64,000 nucleotides of DNA from Saussurea involucrata (GCA_033807775.1 CM066318.1:88120879-88184878); one strand, 5' to 3'. Shown: positions 11,640 through 25,222, numbered from the stretch's first letter. A program made the numbers and translations. The notes: generated by a model from the sequence alone, not told the origin.

Positions 11640-13238
11640 TGTAATACCCAATGTTTTAATTTAAAGAAAGAAGAGTTTGATGAAGGAAAATGAGCGGTGT
11701 AATAACCAATGTTGTAATAACCAATGTTTTAATCCAAAATCCCTTGAAATAAGCGGTTGTCTGCGTGTTTTGGGGAAGAGAGGAGAACTCAAGCTGATTA
11801 TTGCGATTTTGGGAAAAGGAGAGTTAATTGGAAGAGTTTTATCATCAAGATTCATCAAAGGTAATCACTAGTTTAACCTTTTACTGATCTTGTAAGGCAA
11901 AATAAATGTTATTGCTTATGTTAATCCTTTCTTCTTAAGAGTGAAATGCTCAATCAGTGGATTGGTGCTGATAAGGGAGAATTTCGTTGGGATAAATTGT
12001 TCTTTAATCATGTTATGTATACTCATTTATCGATTTCCATAACATAAGAATCTATTGGGAATTGATTATTCTTGAATGGTTGGTTTTGGGTCTGTTTGGC
12101 AAAAACCCTCCGTACCCAGAATCGCCTGGAATGAAGTTTTCCTGACTAGTGGGTTTTCTGGATATCGGGTTCCGGAAGTGAGAGTCCGGATATCGGTATT
12201 CCGGAAGTGGGAGTCCAGATATTGGTATTCCGGAAGTGAGAGTCCGAATATCGGGTCCCATAAGTGAGAGTCCGGATATCGGTATTCTGGAAGCGGGAGT
12301 CCGGATATCGAGTTCCGGAACTGAGGGTCCGGATGTCGATTTCTAGAAACCATCCTTCGGGAATTTAATCCCTAAGCGAGGAGCCCGAGTAGTTATTGTG
12401 GGTATTGTTTAGAAGCATCGGTGAGGGTTAATTGAGTGACTTATCACTCTTACTTTCCACTTTAATCGTAGGGGTTCAATCTTAGAATCTGAAGCAGAGT
12501 AAGGAGAGCTAGCAAGGACAACAGGTGAGTCTTTTAAACTGAAAATGAGCTTACTTGCATGTTATTGTAAACACTTGAGATATTGTGGAACTGAATGTTT
12601 TATCTTACATACATAAAGTTGCATGTTTACTATGTTTGGTAAGTTATGTTGTCATGTATGCATACATTTAACGGTGAACATGATACAGCTAAGTCAGGCG
12701 GTGTGTCCCGCCAGTACTCATACCGGGGTGTGTGTCCCGTTTATGCCATGGAAAGGGAGTTCCAAGTAAGGCAGTGTGAGACTCACACGTTGTCGCCAGT
12801 GTACGGGACGTCAGTGTGCCAATTCGTGTGTGGTCATCTGTGGATGAAAGTTAAATGTTTTTCGATGTTTTAAATTGTTTATGAACATTTATAAACTATT
12901 TTATATTGATGTGGCGCGAAAGTTTCTAGAGGGACTCACTAGACCTCATGGTCTAACCCTCACATTTTCAAATCTAAACCAATTTCAAGGAAGCATCTAG
13001 TAGGAGGCTCGGGCAAGGGCAAGGAGAAGGCCTAAGCTAGAGGCAAGGATTAGATGATAGTTATATTCACTTTACTTTAATTCAAGACTTTGTTTAGAAA
13101 TTCTCAGTTGTGTATAGGTTGTTCCGCAAACCTAATTTTGTAATGGCTGTATTTAGTAAATTTTGGGGTCGTTTTGGCTGTTTACTTTATATTTAATTTT
13201 TTATGCTCTAATTCTGGAATCTGGGTTGTTACACATGG
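11635..13238 (+). mobile_element. S2: solo LTR of a Ty3/Gypsy element with CATGG target-site duplication
   Basis: The LTR is 11640-13233 (1594 bp), from TGTAATACCC to GGGTTGTTACA, between perfect TSDs CATGG (11635-11639 and 13234-13238). Plus orientation is shown by ctcactagacctcatggtc near 12935, the reverse complement of the matching G2 segment. It shares with the G2 LTR the ccagta(g/c)ctcataccgg and tttatgccatgg modules (12710-12755), so it belongs to the same family. No internal domain remains. Confidence 0.93.
12158..12345. repeat. 28-29 bp TCCGGATATCGG tandem array in S2
   Basis: About six degenerate units, each with CCGGATATCG, then TTCCGGAA, then GTGAGAGT or a close variant. Open frames across it are repeat artefacts, not genes. 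Confidence 0.85.
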
Positions 13239-14627
13239 CCAAGCAATTGATGGATCCAAGGGCAAAGATGTCATTCTTTCTTAGCATAGTACCTTCCTTA
13301 AATTACAGCTATGTATTCACCACCAACTGACTTAACCAAGGTTAACATTTTACCACATGAGTTTGCGACTGCTCACTAGGGGCAAAACTGTGCCCACTCT
13401 ACGAACAGTGACGTTTTTAACCCAAAAATGATGCGTTTAACCATAAAAACATTCTCAACAACTTCAAATGAAAATAAAATAATAAAAGGAAGAAACACAA
13501 ACAAATAAAAAGGAAACACAACTCAAATGGAAGAAAAAACGAACACAAACGAAATGTAAATAACGCTCAAATTGAGAGTTATCACGCCCGCGCTCTTTAA
13601 ACCTTGTGCCCGCGACCAAACCTTCTGCCTCCAAAATGCATTTTTGGCGTGCCCGCGAGCAAATAGGCGTGTGCCCGCGAGCAGACCAAAATTTAAGGCA
13701 TTTTTAACATCTCGTTTGTTACAACTGATTATTTAATATATATATATATATATATATTATAAAATATAGTTGCCACCAATATATATAGAGAGAGAGGGGA
13801 GGATATTTTGTTAATCTACTATTCTAAAAAACTCATCGTACAACCGTCATGGCGTGCCATGGTACAAGGCTTGTGTTCGTCTCATGTCACGTTAAGCCCG
13901 TGCCACGCCATGGCCTAATGCGCAGTTTTCGTAATGCGATATTTGATTTTTCTTTATGTTGTTAATGTCTTATTTGCTAGCTTTTAATATATAACCTAAT
14001 TTAAGTTGCTTATTATTATTGACTCACTGACTAACACTACAAAACATATGTTTTATATATAATATTATATATGAATTAGAAATTTGACGTCATAAGTCAC
14101 GCCTTGAAAACGCCATGACTCCTAAGGCTTGAGTCTTGAACTCGTCGCCACATCTCACCTCAGACCATTTAGAACCTTGTGTTAACCTAAACATTATTGT
14201 TAACTTTACTAACTTTAATTGACCAATAAGAATGCATCTTTAATTCTTGTTTTATATGCATGTGCAATTAATGTGTAGGGGTATGTATGGAATTTTATTT
14301 TTAGTTTTTTGTAACATCCTTTAGGAGTTACAAAACTATTGTTCTCCTTGATTTTAGCTCTAGTTTTTTTTGTTACAAATTTTGGTCAAATTTTTGTATA
14401 TTATATTTCGATCGTTTGTTCTATAACAACAATATATTAATATATATGGTAGAAAAAAGGAAAGTATAAACATAAAAAAAGAACAAATACATGCACATAC
14501 ACTTGAACCTAAACTAAAATGTTTTGTTGTATATGAAAACATATGCAACTTTCTATTTATATGAACATATACGAGCAAATGAATGTGAATCTAAACATGA
14601 ATGATATACAAACTTATAAGGTCTTTG
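13239..14627. other. Non-coding region between S2 and G2
   Basis: The left part (to about 13730) probably continues the host sequence of S2 and has several cccgcg words. A (TA)n microsatellite lies at 13736-13757. Beyond this are AT-rich sequence and, at about 14520-14627, a tatgaacatatacga-containing repeat unit that recurs at 42475-42560 on the far side of G2. No gene recognised. Confidence 0.5.
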
Positions 14628-14632
14628 ACCAT

Positions 14633-16129
14633 TGTAACAACCTAACCAAAAATAAAGCATAACATGGCATTAAATATAAAACATCCCAAAAGGATCCCAA
14701 AATTCTCAATACATCTGTCTCAAAAACTAGGTTGGCGGAAACAACCTATTCACAACTGAGAATAACATAAAGTCTATAAAGTGAAAGTAAAACACTATCT
14801 CTAGAAGCATCCGTACTCTAGTTCTTCTCTTGACTCTTACTGGAGCTTCCTACTATCAGCTTCCTTGAAAAGGTTTAGTTTTGGAAAAAGCGAGGGTTAG
14901 ACCATGAGGTCTAGTGAGTTCCCTCTAGAAACAACATTTCAATAATACACATTTAAAACAGTTCATAAATAACAACTGTAAATAAAGCTTTCAAGTAACA
15001 TCACACTCATAAATGGCACACTGAAGTTGCTCGGAAGCGACAACGTGTCAGTCTCACACTGCCTTACTGGGTCACACCTCCCATGGCATAAACGGGCCAC
15101 ACCCCCCGGTATGAGCACTGGCGGGCCACACCCCTCGACTTAGCCAATTTACGTCTAGCAACAATGTATGCATACATCTCAAATAAACTTTCATACTCGC
15201 ATATTCGTAAAATAAAACGCATCAATTCATATGCCCTTACTTACTTCAGATATCACGTTTTAAACACATGTTCAGTTAGAAAAACTCACCTGTCGACTTG
15301 CAAAAAGTGCTTCTCGCGTACTCTCTCGGGTTTCTAGATGGGATACCTATGAGGTTGAAAAGATTAAGAATAATAAGGCTTATGATAACGCCCACAACAT
15401 TCTGAACATAACCCCAAAATGCGGCTCAAAAGAAAGGCAACCAAATCCGGAACTAGAGTTCCAGACTTTGCTCCTGATCCTGATCCAAAACCCGGACTCT
15501 CTCCCATACCGGATCCAATCCGGATTCTGGTTCCATACCGGATCTAGTCCGGATTCCGGTCCTAATACTACTCCGAATCCCATACCGGATATCGAATATT
15601 CCGGAACTACAATACCGGAACTTAAATTCCGGAAAAAGGAATGACACCCGGTAATCGGCCTCAATCGATCACAACCACAAACAACTTTTTCCCAGATGGA
15701 ACAAATCAAATAAACCTTTACGTGAGATTACTTTTACAAGGCAAACATACTTCATCATTAAAATCACAGTGGGCAGCTCATCCTTTCAATAATTACCTAG
15801 AAATCCCAATTTCTCCAAAATCTCATTTATCCCAAAACTTAATTGATACAAGTTGAGAAGAAATGAGTCCAGATTATTACCTTGAATTGATTGATTTGAA
15901 AACCTCCTCTTCTTCTTAAAAATTGCAGAATGTAGCTTGCTTTCTCCTTCTCTGCTCTCACTCCCATGCCGCCAAAGAAGAAAATTTTAATACCCTTCTA
16001 GGGTTTTGTGCCCAAATTGAGGGTTTTTATACCTTCTTTCAAAATTACATTATGGTCCCTCAACAATAAGATTTCACTTTCTTCCCCACCAACTTATATT
16101 TTTTATGATAGAACAACTTGGTTATTACA
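14633..16129 (-). repeat. G2 3' LTR
   Basis: The plus strand runs TGTAACAACC to GGTTATTACA. It lies downstream of integrase on the minus strand, directly after the PPT. It contains a TCCGGA-rich array (about 15470-15640) and the CCATGGCATAA/cggtatgag module near 15090-15120. Its sister LTR is 40821-42317. Confidence 0.95.
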
Positions 16130-16147
16130 ATACCTCCTCCTCAAAAG
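16130..16147 (-). promoter_or_regulatory. G2 polypurine tract
   Basis: On the minus strand TTTTGAGGAGGAGGTAT abuts the 3' LTR start TGTAATAACC. The inferred ancestral pol stop codon TGA (16141-16143) overlaps the tract. It would prime plus-strand DNA synthesis. Confidence 0.8.
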
Positions 16148-18361
16148 AATTCTGTCCCCGGAATTCCATTGTCGAAAAGATAAGGGTATTTGGACCTCAT
16201 GTCTGATTCTACCTCTCAAGTCGCCTCTTGGCCTTTATGAAACCGCCACTGGACCTTTACCAATCTCCTTGTTCCTCAACTTTCGGATCTTGCTATCCAC
16301 AATCTCAACTGGTTCCTCTGTGTACGTCAGTCTCTCATCGACACTGATATCTTCCAAAGGTATAGTCACATTTGTCTCTGCCAAACACTTCTTTAGGTTC
16401 GAGACGTGAAATGTCGGATGAACTCCCTTTAATTCTTCTGGCAAGTCTAACTTGTAGGCTACTGTCCTGACCCGTTCAGAAATGACGAAAGGCCCCACAT
16501 ACCTCGGTCTCAACTTTCCTTTCTTCTTGAAACGTACCACTCCCTTCCAAGGCGAGACTTTCAGCATTACCTTGTCACCTACTTGAAACCCGATAGGCTT
16601 CCTTCTTCTGTTTGCGTACTTTCTTTGCCGATCCTGCGCGATCCTCATTTTCTCACGTATTAGCTCTATCTTATCTGCAGTCATTTGCACGATTTCTGGA
16701 CCTGCTAACTTCCTTTCCCCCACTTCGTTCCAACACAGCGGCGTTCGACACTTCCGTCCGTACAAGGCTTCGAATGGTGTTGCTTGGATGCTCGCGTGGT
16801 AACTGTTATTATATGAGAACTCTTTCAAAGGTAGATGTACTTCCCAAGAACCCTTGAAATCAATTACACAGGCTCGGAGCATATCCTCTAACGTTTGAAT
16901 AGTTCTTTCGCTCTGGCCATCCGTTTAGGGATGATATGTTGTGCTCAACTTCACTTGCGAACCCAACTCTCACTGAAGACTTCTCCAGAACGATGACGTA
17001 AACCGGCTATCACGATCGGACACAATCGATTGCGGCACCCCGTGCCTTGATACAATCTCATTAATATGCAACCGTGCTAGCTTCTCCAATGGATCCGACT
17101 CCCTGACTGGTAGAAAATGCGCGAACTTGGTGAGACTATCCACAATCACCCATATCGCATCGTTACCCTTCGGAGTCCTTGGTAACTTCGTAACAAAATC
17201 CATGGTTATGCTGTCCCATTTCCATACTGGTATTTCTAAAGACTGAAGTTTTCCATACGGTCGTTGGTGTTCTGCCTTAACCTTTAGACACGTCACACAT
17301 CGTTCCACAAAGTGACCGATGTCCTTCTTCATTCCTGGCCACCAATAAAACTGTCTTAAGTCTCGGTACATCTTGTTCCTCCCTAGGTGCATAGAGTATC
17401 GCGACTAATGCGCTTCTTGCAAAATGATCACTCTCAAGTTTCCCAGCTTAGGGACCCACACCAGGTTCTTCGTACACCTTAACCCAGCACTGTTGACACT
17501 GAGTAATGACGTGACCCTAACGATCCTTTCACTCTTTATATTCTCTTCTAACAACACCTTCTCTTGAGACTTCCTGACCTCGTCCAAGAGGCTCGATGTC
17601 ACCTCGACTCTGAATGCCACCACTTTGGTCGATTCTCCTTGCTCTTTCCGACTCAATGCGTCAGCTACCACGTTCGCTTTACTCGGGTGGTAAAGGATTT
17701 CGCAGTCGTAGTCGTTCAACAGTTCCATCCATCTCATCTGTCTCATGTTCAATTCCTTCTGATGGAAAAGATGCTTAAGACTCTTGTGATCGGTGTAGAT
17801 CTGGCACTTCACTCCATACAAGTAGTGTCTCCATATCTTTAAAGCGAACACCACTGCCGCTAGTTCCATGTCGTGAGTAGGGTAGTTCTTCTCATGATCT
17901 TTCAACTGTCGAGATGCGTAGGCAATCACCTTCCCATTCTGCATCAGTATGCATCCTAACCCAAGCTTAGAAGTATCGCTATAAATTACAAAACGTTCTG
18001 ATCCGTCTGGTAATGACAAAATCGGAGCGCTGCTAAGACTTTCTTTCAACCTCTCAAATGCGGCCTCTTGAGCTTCGGTCCAAACGAACTTGACGTTCTT
18101 CCTCGTCAATGCGGTCAATGGTGTGGCTATACGAGAGAAGTCCTGAATGAACTTCCGGTAGTAGCCCGCTAACCCAAGAAAACTTCTCACCTCCGATGGC
18201 GACTTTGGCGACTCCCAATCTTTAATAGTTTCGATCTTAGCGGGGTCCAATTTGATACCGTCCGCTGATACCACGTGACCTAGAAACTGAACTTCCCTTA
18301 ACCAGAACTCGCACTTTGAGAACTTAGCGTACAACTTCTCGTGTTTTAGCAATTCCAACGC
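16141..18361 (-). pseudogene. pol: G2 pol C-terminal part: end of RT, RNase H, integrase, chromodomain-like tail
   Basis: From high to low coordinates: the RT connection (AKFSKCEFWL, FLGHVVSADGIKLDP), RNase H (YSDTSKLGLG, TDHKSLKHL, ADALSRKEQ), the zinc-binding part of integrase (FVERCVTCLKVKA), and the integrase core with SITMDFVTKLP and SIVSDRDSRFTS. The C-terminal part has GPFVISERV and FHVSNLKKCL, then a chromodomain-like end (HKGQEAT followed by EVESDMR). Such tails direct chromoviruses to heterochromatin. Breaks: TAG at about 17404, stops near 16970 and 16925, a frameshift near 16240, and TGA where the chromodomain Trp of EATW is expected. A1 interrupts its upstream end at the duplicated AACGC. 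Confidence 0.92.
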
Positions 18362-19639
18362 TGATAACGCCACTTTTTGGCTTTCTTTTCAATCCATAAA
18401 CCAATGAGATTGGCTTGTCTTTAAGCAAAAAGGCGAGATTTTACGGTCTATCTAGTGAATTGTGCAGGTTATCTGAAATAAGACGAGCATCGAGAAAAGG
18501 AGCGGAAAAGACCCAAAAGAGAGCCCAGAATGAAGCCCAATGGAAAACCCAAGAACCGACCCAGATCCGCGAACCAGATTCGAACCAAACCCGACCCAGA
18601 GCCAAAAAAGAAGACGCGCGGTTTTCCACGCGGTTTGCAAACCGCGGGTAAAACCGCGTAACCCTCTGGACGTTTTCTATACTTTTGTGTTTTTTGGATT
18701 TAGGTCATTTTCACGACACGTGCGACGGGAGGCAGCCAGAGGGCGATTTTCAGAGTATTTCCACGTACTTTGGAGCCACGAGAGAGGACGGATTGAAGAC
18801 AGTTCACCACGCGAAGTAAATCATAGCCGAGAGAGAAGGGATTTCATCATTATTTACAGTTACCACGACAACCATGATTTCACACACCACTTTCTACTTT
18901 AATTCTCGTGTTTTTGTTTACCCCAACATGAACTAATATTTAGATGTTGGGGGTTGGAGGAACTATGGATTTATGATGGATGACGTGTACACAAACGATT
19001 ATTTTTACTCGATTTAATCTATGAAGTATTTGAATTCAGCTTTCATTATCAATTGTAGTCTGATCACCTCCAATTGACTCTCATGGTTTTTAATTAAGTT
19101 TGAGAAAATTTATTAAGAACTAGATCAAGTAATCAAATACCGGAAAAGATGATTTGGGCAGAGATAGCCGAATCACTTTCCGCTCAGCATAGTTGACTTA
19201 ATGTATTTTAAAACCCTAGGTGTGGATCGAGAGATAACACCTACAGTCTTGAAATAAAATCTGTTTTGGCTTGAGAAAGAATAACAGTGACTTTTATAAA
19301 CTAGGGTTCATAGAAAAATAGTCGGTAAGAATTATTGTTCGGGTATTCGTTCATCAGTAGTATAACCATAAGGAATCCAATCCTCAACCTTTTTCTCTAT
19401 CAAAAGTCCTTCCAAAACCTTCTGTTAAGCGATTCTAGTATTATTTTAGTCGTCTTTAGTTTTTAAATCAAGTTATAAATCACAACTCAACATTTCGATA
19501 GTTCAGTTAATAGAAATTGTAGTCATTGTGATACTTAGTTCCTAGTTCCCTGTGTTCGATACTCGTACTTTCAGTACTATTACTTGACTTCGACCCGTAC
19601 ACTTGCGGTTAGATTTAGGGGGTGTTAACCCGCCTATCA
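18362..19639 (+). repeat. A1 5' LTR
   Basis: 1278 bp. It contains a near-palindromic GC-rich module at 18618-18659 centred on CGCGGTTTGCAAACCGCG, followed by taaccctctgga. Its partner is 29350-30628. Confidence 0.95.
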
Positions 19640-19645
19640 AGTTTT

Positions 19646-19663
19646 TGGCGCCGTTGCCGGGGA
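19646..19663 (+). promoter_or_regulatory. A1 primer-binding site (tRNA-Asp)
   Basis: TGGCGCCGTTGCCGGGGA is complementary to the 3' end of plant tRNA-Asp, including the CCA end. A six-base spacer (AGTTTT) separates it from the LTR end at 19639. That spacer matters for the A2 right end. Confidence 0.9.
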
Positions 19664-19798
19664 ACTAGTTGCAACTGATAGCACTACCAGCTATAAGCGC
19701 TATTAGATTGAACATTTTTTTTATTATTACTTTATTCCACCACTTTCAATTTATGGATTACTAACTTTGCCTACTTCTTTTCAGGTACTTATTGGTTT

Positions 19799-21640
19799 AT
19801 GCCAAAGAAGACCCGAGGGAAGGAAATCGAGCCACTTGATCCAGAGATAGAAAGAACCGCCCGCCGTTTAAGAAAAGAAACAAAAGTTAAAAGGCATATG
19901 AAGATGGGTGACGAGAGACCTCCTCGCAATGACCCACCTCCACCACCTCCGGAGAGGGTGCCTATGCGGTCGTTTGCCAATCCGAATGTGGCAGCCGCAT
20001 GTATAGGGATCTAACCACCCACCACTGCGGCAAATTACTTCGAGATCAAGCCGAGCACCATCGTAATGGTGCAACAAAATCAGTTCGAGGCAGCACCAAC
20101 TGAAGACCCTCATGCACATCTTCGTGCATTTGAACGAATCTGCAACACGTTTAAGATTAATGGGATGGAGGAGAACGCGATAAAACTGAGGCTATTCAGC
20201 TTTTCCTTAAAGGGTAGAGCCGAAATTTGGATAGAGGGCCTACCAGCATATCTCATCACTACATGGGCAGACCTGAAAGTTGCGTTTCTCCAGAAATTCT
20301 TCCCACTGGGAAGAACCGCTCAATTAATGGCTGACATTACTCATTTCGCGCAATGGGATCAAGAGACCTTGTACGAGGCATGGGAGCGGTATAAAGACAT
20401 GTTAAAGAAGTGTCCACATCACGGGTTGCACGGATGGGTGATCATCCAAACTTTCTTCGGAGGTCTTCACACGCAGTTCAATAACGAAATCACTTCTGCC
20501 GCGGGTGGAGCTTTAATGAACAAAACGTATGAAGAAGCCGTCGAGTTGATCGAGAATTTAGCCGAGCATAGCTACAACACGCCACGATCCTCTATCAGAA
20601 GGGTAGCAAGTGTTCAAGAAAATGACGAGCTGAAAGCCATAAAGGCTCAACTGAACGCACTCACGAGTCAGATGAAGGGGTCTTCTCTTCAATCCACATT
20701 CATGATGGATGAGGGTATGCCAGATATGGCACCACCCATGAGCGAACCGGAGCAAGTTCACTTTATGCAAAATCGGAACAATCGGCCATGAAATGATCCG
20801 TTTTCGAATACATACAATGAGGGTTGGAAAAAGCACCCAAATTTTGCATGGAGTCAACCGCAAGGGCAACCCGGTCAACAACAAGGTAATCATTCTAACT
20901 TTGCCAATTCTTCTAATACTAACAATGTTTATCGTCCTCCAGGTTACAACCAACGGAATTTCAATGAGGGACAGTCCGGAGAGAAGAAGTCGGGGCTAGA
21001 GGACATGATGATGAAATTCATGTCTAAAATGGACAGCACGGTTGAAGGATTAGCCAGCACGGTCAACACAGTCAAGGCTGCCACTGATCAGAATACAACA
21101 TCTATAAAGATGCTTGAAAGGCAAATGGGGCAGATTTCTGAAGCCCTACAAAACCGAGCTCCCGGGAAATTTCTGAGTCAAACCGAAAGGACAAACCGGG
21201 AAGATTGCAAAGCCATCCATCTGAGGAGTGGCAAGGAGCTGAATGGGAAACTGACACGAGAGCCAGCATCAAAGGAAACCGAGTCCAAAGGGGAAGATTA
21301 CGAGATGGTAGATTTGTATGAGTTAGAGACTGACGAAGAGGTTGTAATTGAAGAGAACCCAAAGAGTGAAGAGAAGAAGCAAGAGCAGCCAACCATTCCA
21401 AAGCAAACACCGGTCAAGCCGGCAATTCCGAAAGTGCCATATCCAAATAGGCTTAAAGCCCACAGGGAAGATCTTAACTATTCTAAATTTCTTGAAGTTT
21501 TTAAGAAATTGCATATTAACATCCCTTTTGCAGATGCTTTGGCACAAATGCCCTCGTATGTGAAGTTTTTAAAAGATATTTTATCTAACAAAAGGAAGAT
21601 CGAGGAGCATGCGACAGTTGCACTTACTGAGGAGTGCAGC
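19799..21640 (+). pseudogene. gag: A1 gag, two in-frame stops
   Basis: The ATG at 19799 follows a splice-acceptor-like TTCTTTTCAG (19775-19784). The first part is Lys/Arg-rich. The core has ICNTFKINGM, FSLKGRAEIW, FFPLGRTAQL, WDQETLYEAWERYKDM and CPHHGLHGW, the retrotransposon gag fold found in Athila-like elements. A Gln/Asn-rich region and a Lys/Glu-rich linker follow. The frame is unbroken except for TAA at 20012-20014 (CAA in A2) and TGA at 20789-20791 (AGG at the matching A2 codon). I see no CCHC knuckle. The rest of the same frame reads straight into protease, so gag-pol was one polyprotein. Confidence 0.9.
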
Positions 21641-24600
21641 GCGATTATCCAACATAAGCTTCCCCCGAAGCTTAAGGATCCAGGGAGTTTCACTATCCCT
21701 GTTAATATAGGAAATTCGGAATTTAGTAAAGCCTTGTGTGATCTTGGAGCAAGTATTAATTTGATGCTCTTGTCTATTTTCAGGAAACTCGGATTTGGAG
21801 AAGTGCAACCGATTAGTGTGACGTTACAGCTTGCTGACAGATCCATCAAGTACTCGTATGGGGTAATTGAAGATGTGCTTGTCAAGGTGGACATGTTTTA
21901 TCTCCCAGTGGATTTCGTGATCCTCGACATGGATGAGGATAAAGAGATACCGCTGATACTGGGCCGACCATTCTTGGCCACGGGAGGGGCATTGATCGAC
22001 GTGAAGGGAGGAAAGCTCACCTTGAGAGTGGGTGACGAAGAAGCTATCTTCAATGTCTTCCGGGCAACAAAGCAAAGCATGGGACCAAATGAATGTTACC
22101 GGGTAGATGTAATGGACTCATTGATTAAAGAAACGTGTGGCTTACAAGTTTCCGATGACCAATTGAACAATGTCTTGATGGGTACTGATACTAATCCGGA
22201 AAGCGAGAGCGTGATGCAATTAAATGCAACACCATCATACCAAGGCCCGAGAAGACCGGTCGTTGAAGATTTGGGAGAACCAATCCCCAAGTCCGAACCT
22301 TCGTCGAAGACACCACCAAAACTTGAGCTCAAACCGATGCCCGATCATCTTGAGTATGCATATTTGGGAGAGAAAGACACGCTTCCGGTAATCATATCGT
22401 CTAAACTGAATCCTGAAAATAAAGAGAAGCTACTCCGGGTTCTTAGAGAGCACCAAGCCGCTATTGGATGGACGATAGCTGATCTGAAAGGTTTAAGCCC
22501 GACATTTTGCTCGCACCGCATCAATCTTGAAGAAGGGCATCGACCGATAGTTCAACATCAACATCGGCTCAACCCAATTATGAAAGAAGTGGTCCGGAAA
22601 GAGGTTCTAAAACTCCTTGATGCTGGAATTATATATCCGGTGCCGGATAGTCCATGGGTAAGCCCGGTTCAAGTAGTACCAAAGAAGGGTGGTATAACAT
22701 TTGTTCGAAACAACAACAACGAGCTGATCCCTTCCCGAACAGTTACCGGGTGGAGGGTGTGTATTGACTACCGAAAGTTGAACGATGCTACAAAGAAAGA
22801 TCACTTCCCTCTTCCATTCATTGATCAGATGTTGGAGCGACTATCCAGGCACGAGTACTACTGTTTTCTAGACGGTTATTCCAGGTATAATCAGATACCA
22901 ATAGCACCCGAGGATCAAGATAAGACGACCTTCACATGTCCGTATGGTACGTTTGCCTATCGGAGGATGCCATTCGGTTTATGTAACGCTCCAGCAACCT
23001 TTCAGAGGTGTATGATGGCGATCTTCTCTGACATGGTGGAGCGGACGATCGAGATTTTTATGGACAATTTTTCCGTGTTCGGGCCTTCATTCGATACATG
23101 TTTGGAACACTTGAGAGCTGTCCTACAAAGATGTGAAGAGACGAGTTTGGTACTGAACTGGGAGAAGTGTCACTTCATGGTGACCGAGGGGATCGTACTT
23201 GGTCATAAAGTATCCAAAGCCGGAATTGAAGTAGATAAGGCAAAAGTAGCGGTGATCGAGAATCTTCCTTACCCGAACTCCGTCAAGGGAGTCCGAAGCT
23301 TCTTGGGGCATGCCGGGTTTTACCGGCGGTTTATACAGGATTTTTCTAAAATTACTAAGCCTTTATGTTCTTTATTGCTTAAAGATGCTAAATTCGAGTT
23401 CACTGATGAGTGTATATCTGCTTTTGACAGGTTAAAGAAGGAGTTAATATCTGCACCGATCCTCACGGCACCGGATTGGAGCTTACCATTTACCTTGATG
23501 TGTGATGCGAGTGACACCGCTGTTGGAGCGGTATTAGGTCAAAAGAAGGATAAGAGAACGCATGTGATCTACTATGCGAGTAAGACCTTGGATGATGCTC
23601 AGCTCAAATATGCTACTACTGAGAAGGAACTGTTAGCGGTCGTCTATGCTTGCGAGAAGTTCCGGTCATACCTAGTGGGGGCCAAGGTAATTGTCTACAC
23701 CGATCACTCCGCTTTAAAGCATCTAATGGCCAAGAAGGATGCTAAACCGAGACTCATCCGTTGGGTACTTCTACTCCATGAGTTCGACTTGGAAATTCTG
23801 GATAAGAAGGGTTCCGAGAACACGGTGGCGGATCACCTCTCGGGACTTGAGGGAGGTGAGGAGCAAAGGAAAGATAAAACCATCATCAACGATTCGTTTC
23901 CGGATGAACAACTTTTCAAGGTTAGTCATTCTGAGCCTTGGTTCGCAGACATTGTCAATTATTTGGTGGGAGGAGTAATGCCATATCAGATGAACTCCCA
24001 CCAAAAGAAGAGATTTCTTTTTGAGGCCAAGAGGTACTATTGGGACGAGCCTTATCTTTATAAGTCATGTGCCGACGGAATGATCCGGAGATGTGTCCCG
24101 GAGGAAGAAAAGGCCAATATCTTCAACCATTGCCACACATTGGAATGTGGAGGCCACTTTAGCACCGATAGAACAGTGGCAAAGATTCTTCAGTCGGGTT
24201 TCTTTTGGCCGTCTATGTTCAAAGAAACTCGTGAATTCATCTCTAAGTGTGATCGGTGCCAAAGAACGGGGAACATGACCAAGAGGGATGAAATGCCAAT
24301 GCAGATCTTCATGGAGGTCGAACTCTTCGACGTGTGGAGCATAGATTTCATGGGACCATTCCCAAACTCACACCGAAATGAGTACATCTTGGTAGCGGTG
24401 GGCTACGTGTCAAAGTGGGTGGAAGCGATCGCGACTCCTACAAATGATTCCAAAGTAGTGATTAAGTTCCTACGGAAGAATATCTTCGCGAGATTTGGAG
24501 TTCCGAGAGTACTGATCAACGATGGTGGGAGTCACTTCTGTAATCGTTATCTAGAAGCAGTTTTAAAGAAGTACCCGGTGAAGCATAAAGTCACTACACC

Positions 24601-25222
24601 ATACCACCCACAAGCCAACGGCTTAGCAGAAGTCTCCAATAGAGAGTTGAAGCAGATCTTGGAAAAGACAGTGAACTCATCACGGAAGGATTGGTCACTG
24701 AAGTTAGACGACGCATTATGGGCATATCGGACGGCATACAAGACCCCGATTGGAACCACACCATACCGACTTGTGTTTGGGAAATCATGCCATCTACCAG
24801 TGGAACTCGAGTGTAGAGCATTCTGGGCGATCAAGAAACTGAACATGGAGTTAGATGCAGCCGGGAAGAAGAGATTATTGCAACTATGTGAATTAGAGGA
24901 AATCCGGCTGGATGCATTCGAGAACGCGGCCATCTACAAAGAGCGGACCAAGAAATTCCATGACCAGCGAATTCGTGAAAAGGTACTGGTTCCAGGTATG
25001 AGTGTTTTATTATTTAACTCACGTCATCGTTTATTTCCAGGAAAGTTGAAGTCTAAGTGGTCCGGACCGTTCACCGTCAAGGAGGTATACCCATATGGAA
25101 CAGTGGAGCTACAAGGAAAAGACGGGGCGACTTTCAAAGTGAACGTCCAGCGGGTGAAACCATATTATGGAGGAGAGACGGTGGTGTCAGAAACCATGTA
25201 CTTGGATGAACCAAAGGAGTAA
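21641..25222 (+). pseudogene. pol: A1 pol: protease, RT, RNase H, integrase, with altered RT active site
   Basis: Open to the stop at 25220-25222. Protease: ALCDLGASINLM, with the catalytic Asp codon at 21740. RT: VCIDYRKLNDATKKDHFPLP, RRMPFGLCNAPATFQR and the catalytic box FMDN at 23057-23068, where active relatives have FMDD. The last residue is Asn (AAT at 23066-23068), so one of the two metal-binding Asp is missing. RNase H: MCDASDTAVGAVLG, TEKELLAVVYA, YTDHSALKHL, ENTVADHLS. Integrase: the His-His-Cys-Cys zinc part (GGHFSTDRT, CDRCQRTG), then DDE residues in SIDFMGPF, INDGGSHF and GLAEVSNRE. No chromodomain is visible. All domains are full length. Confidence 0.94.
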
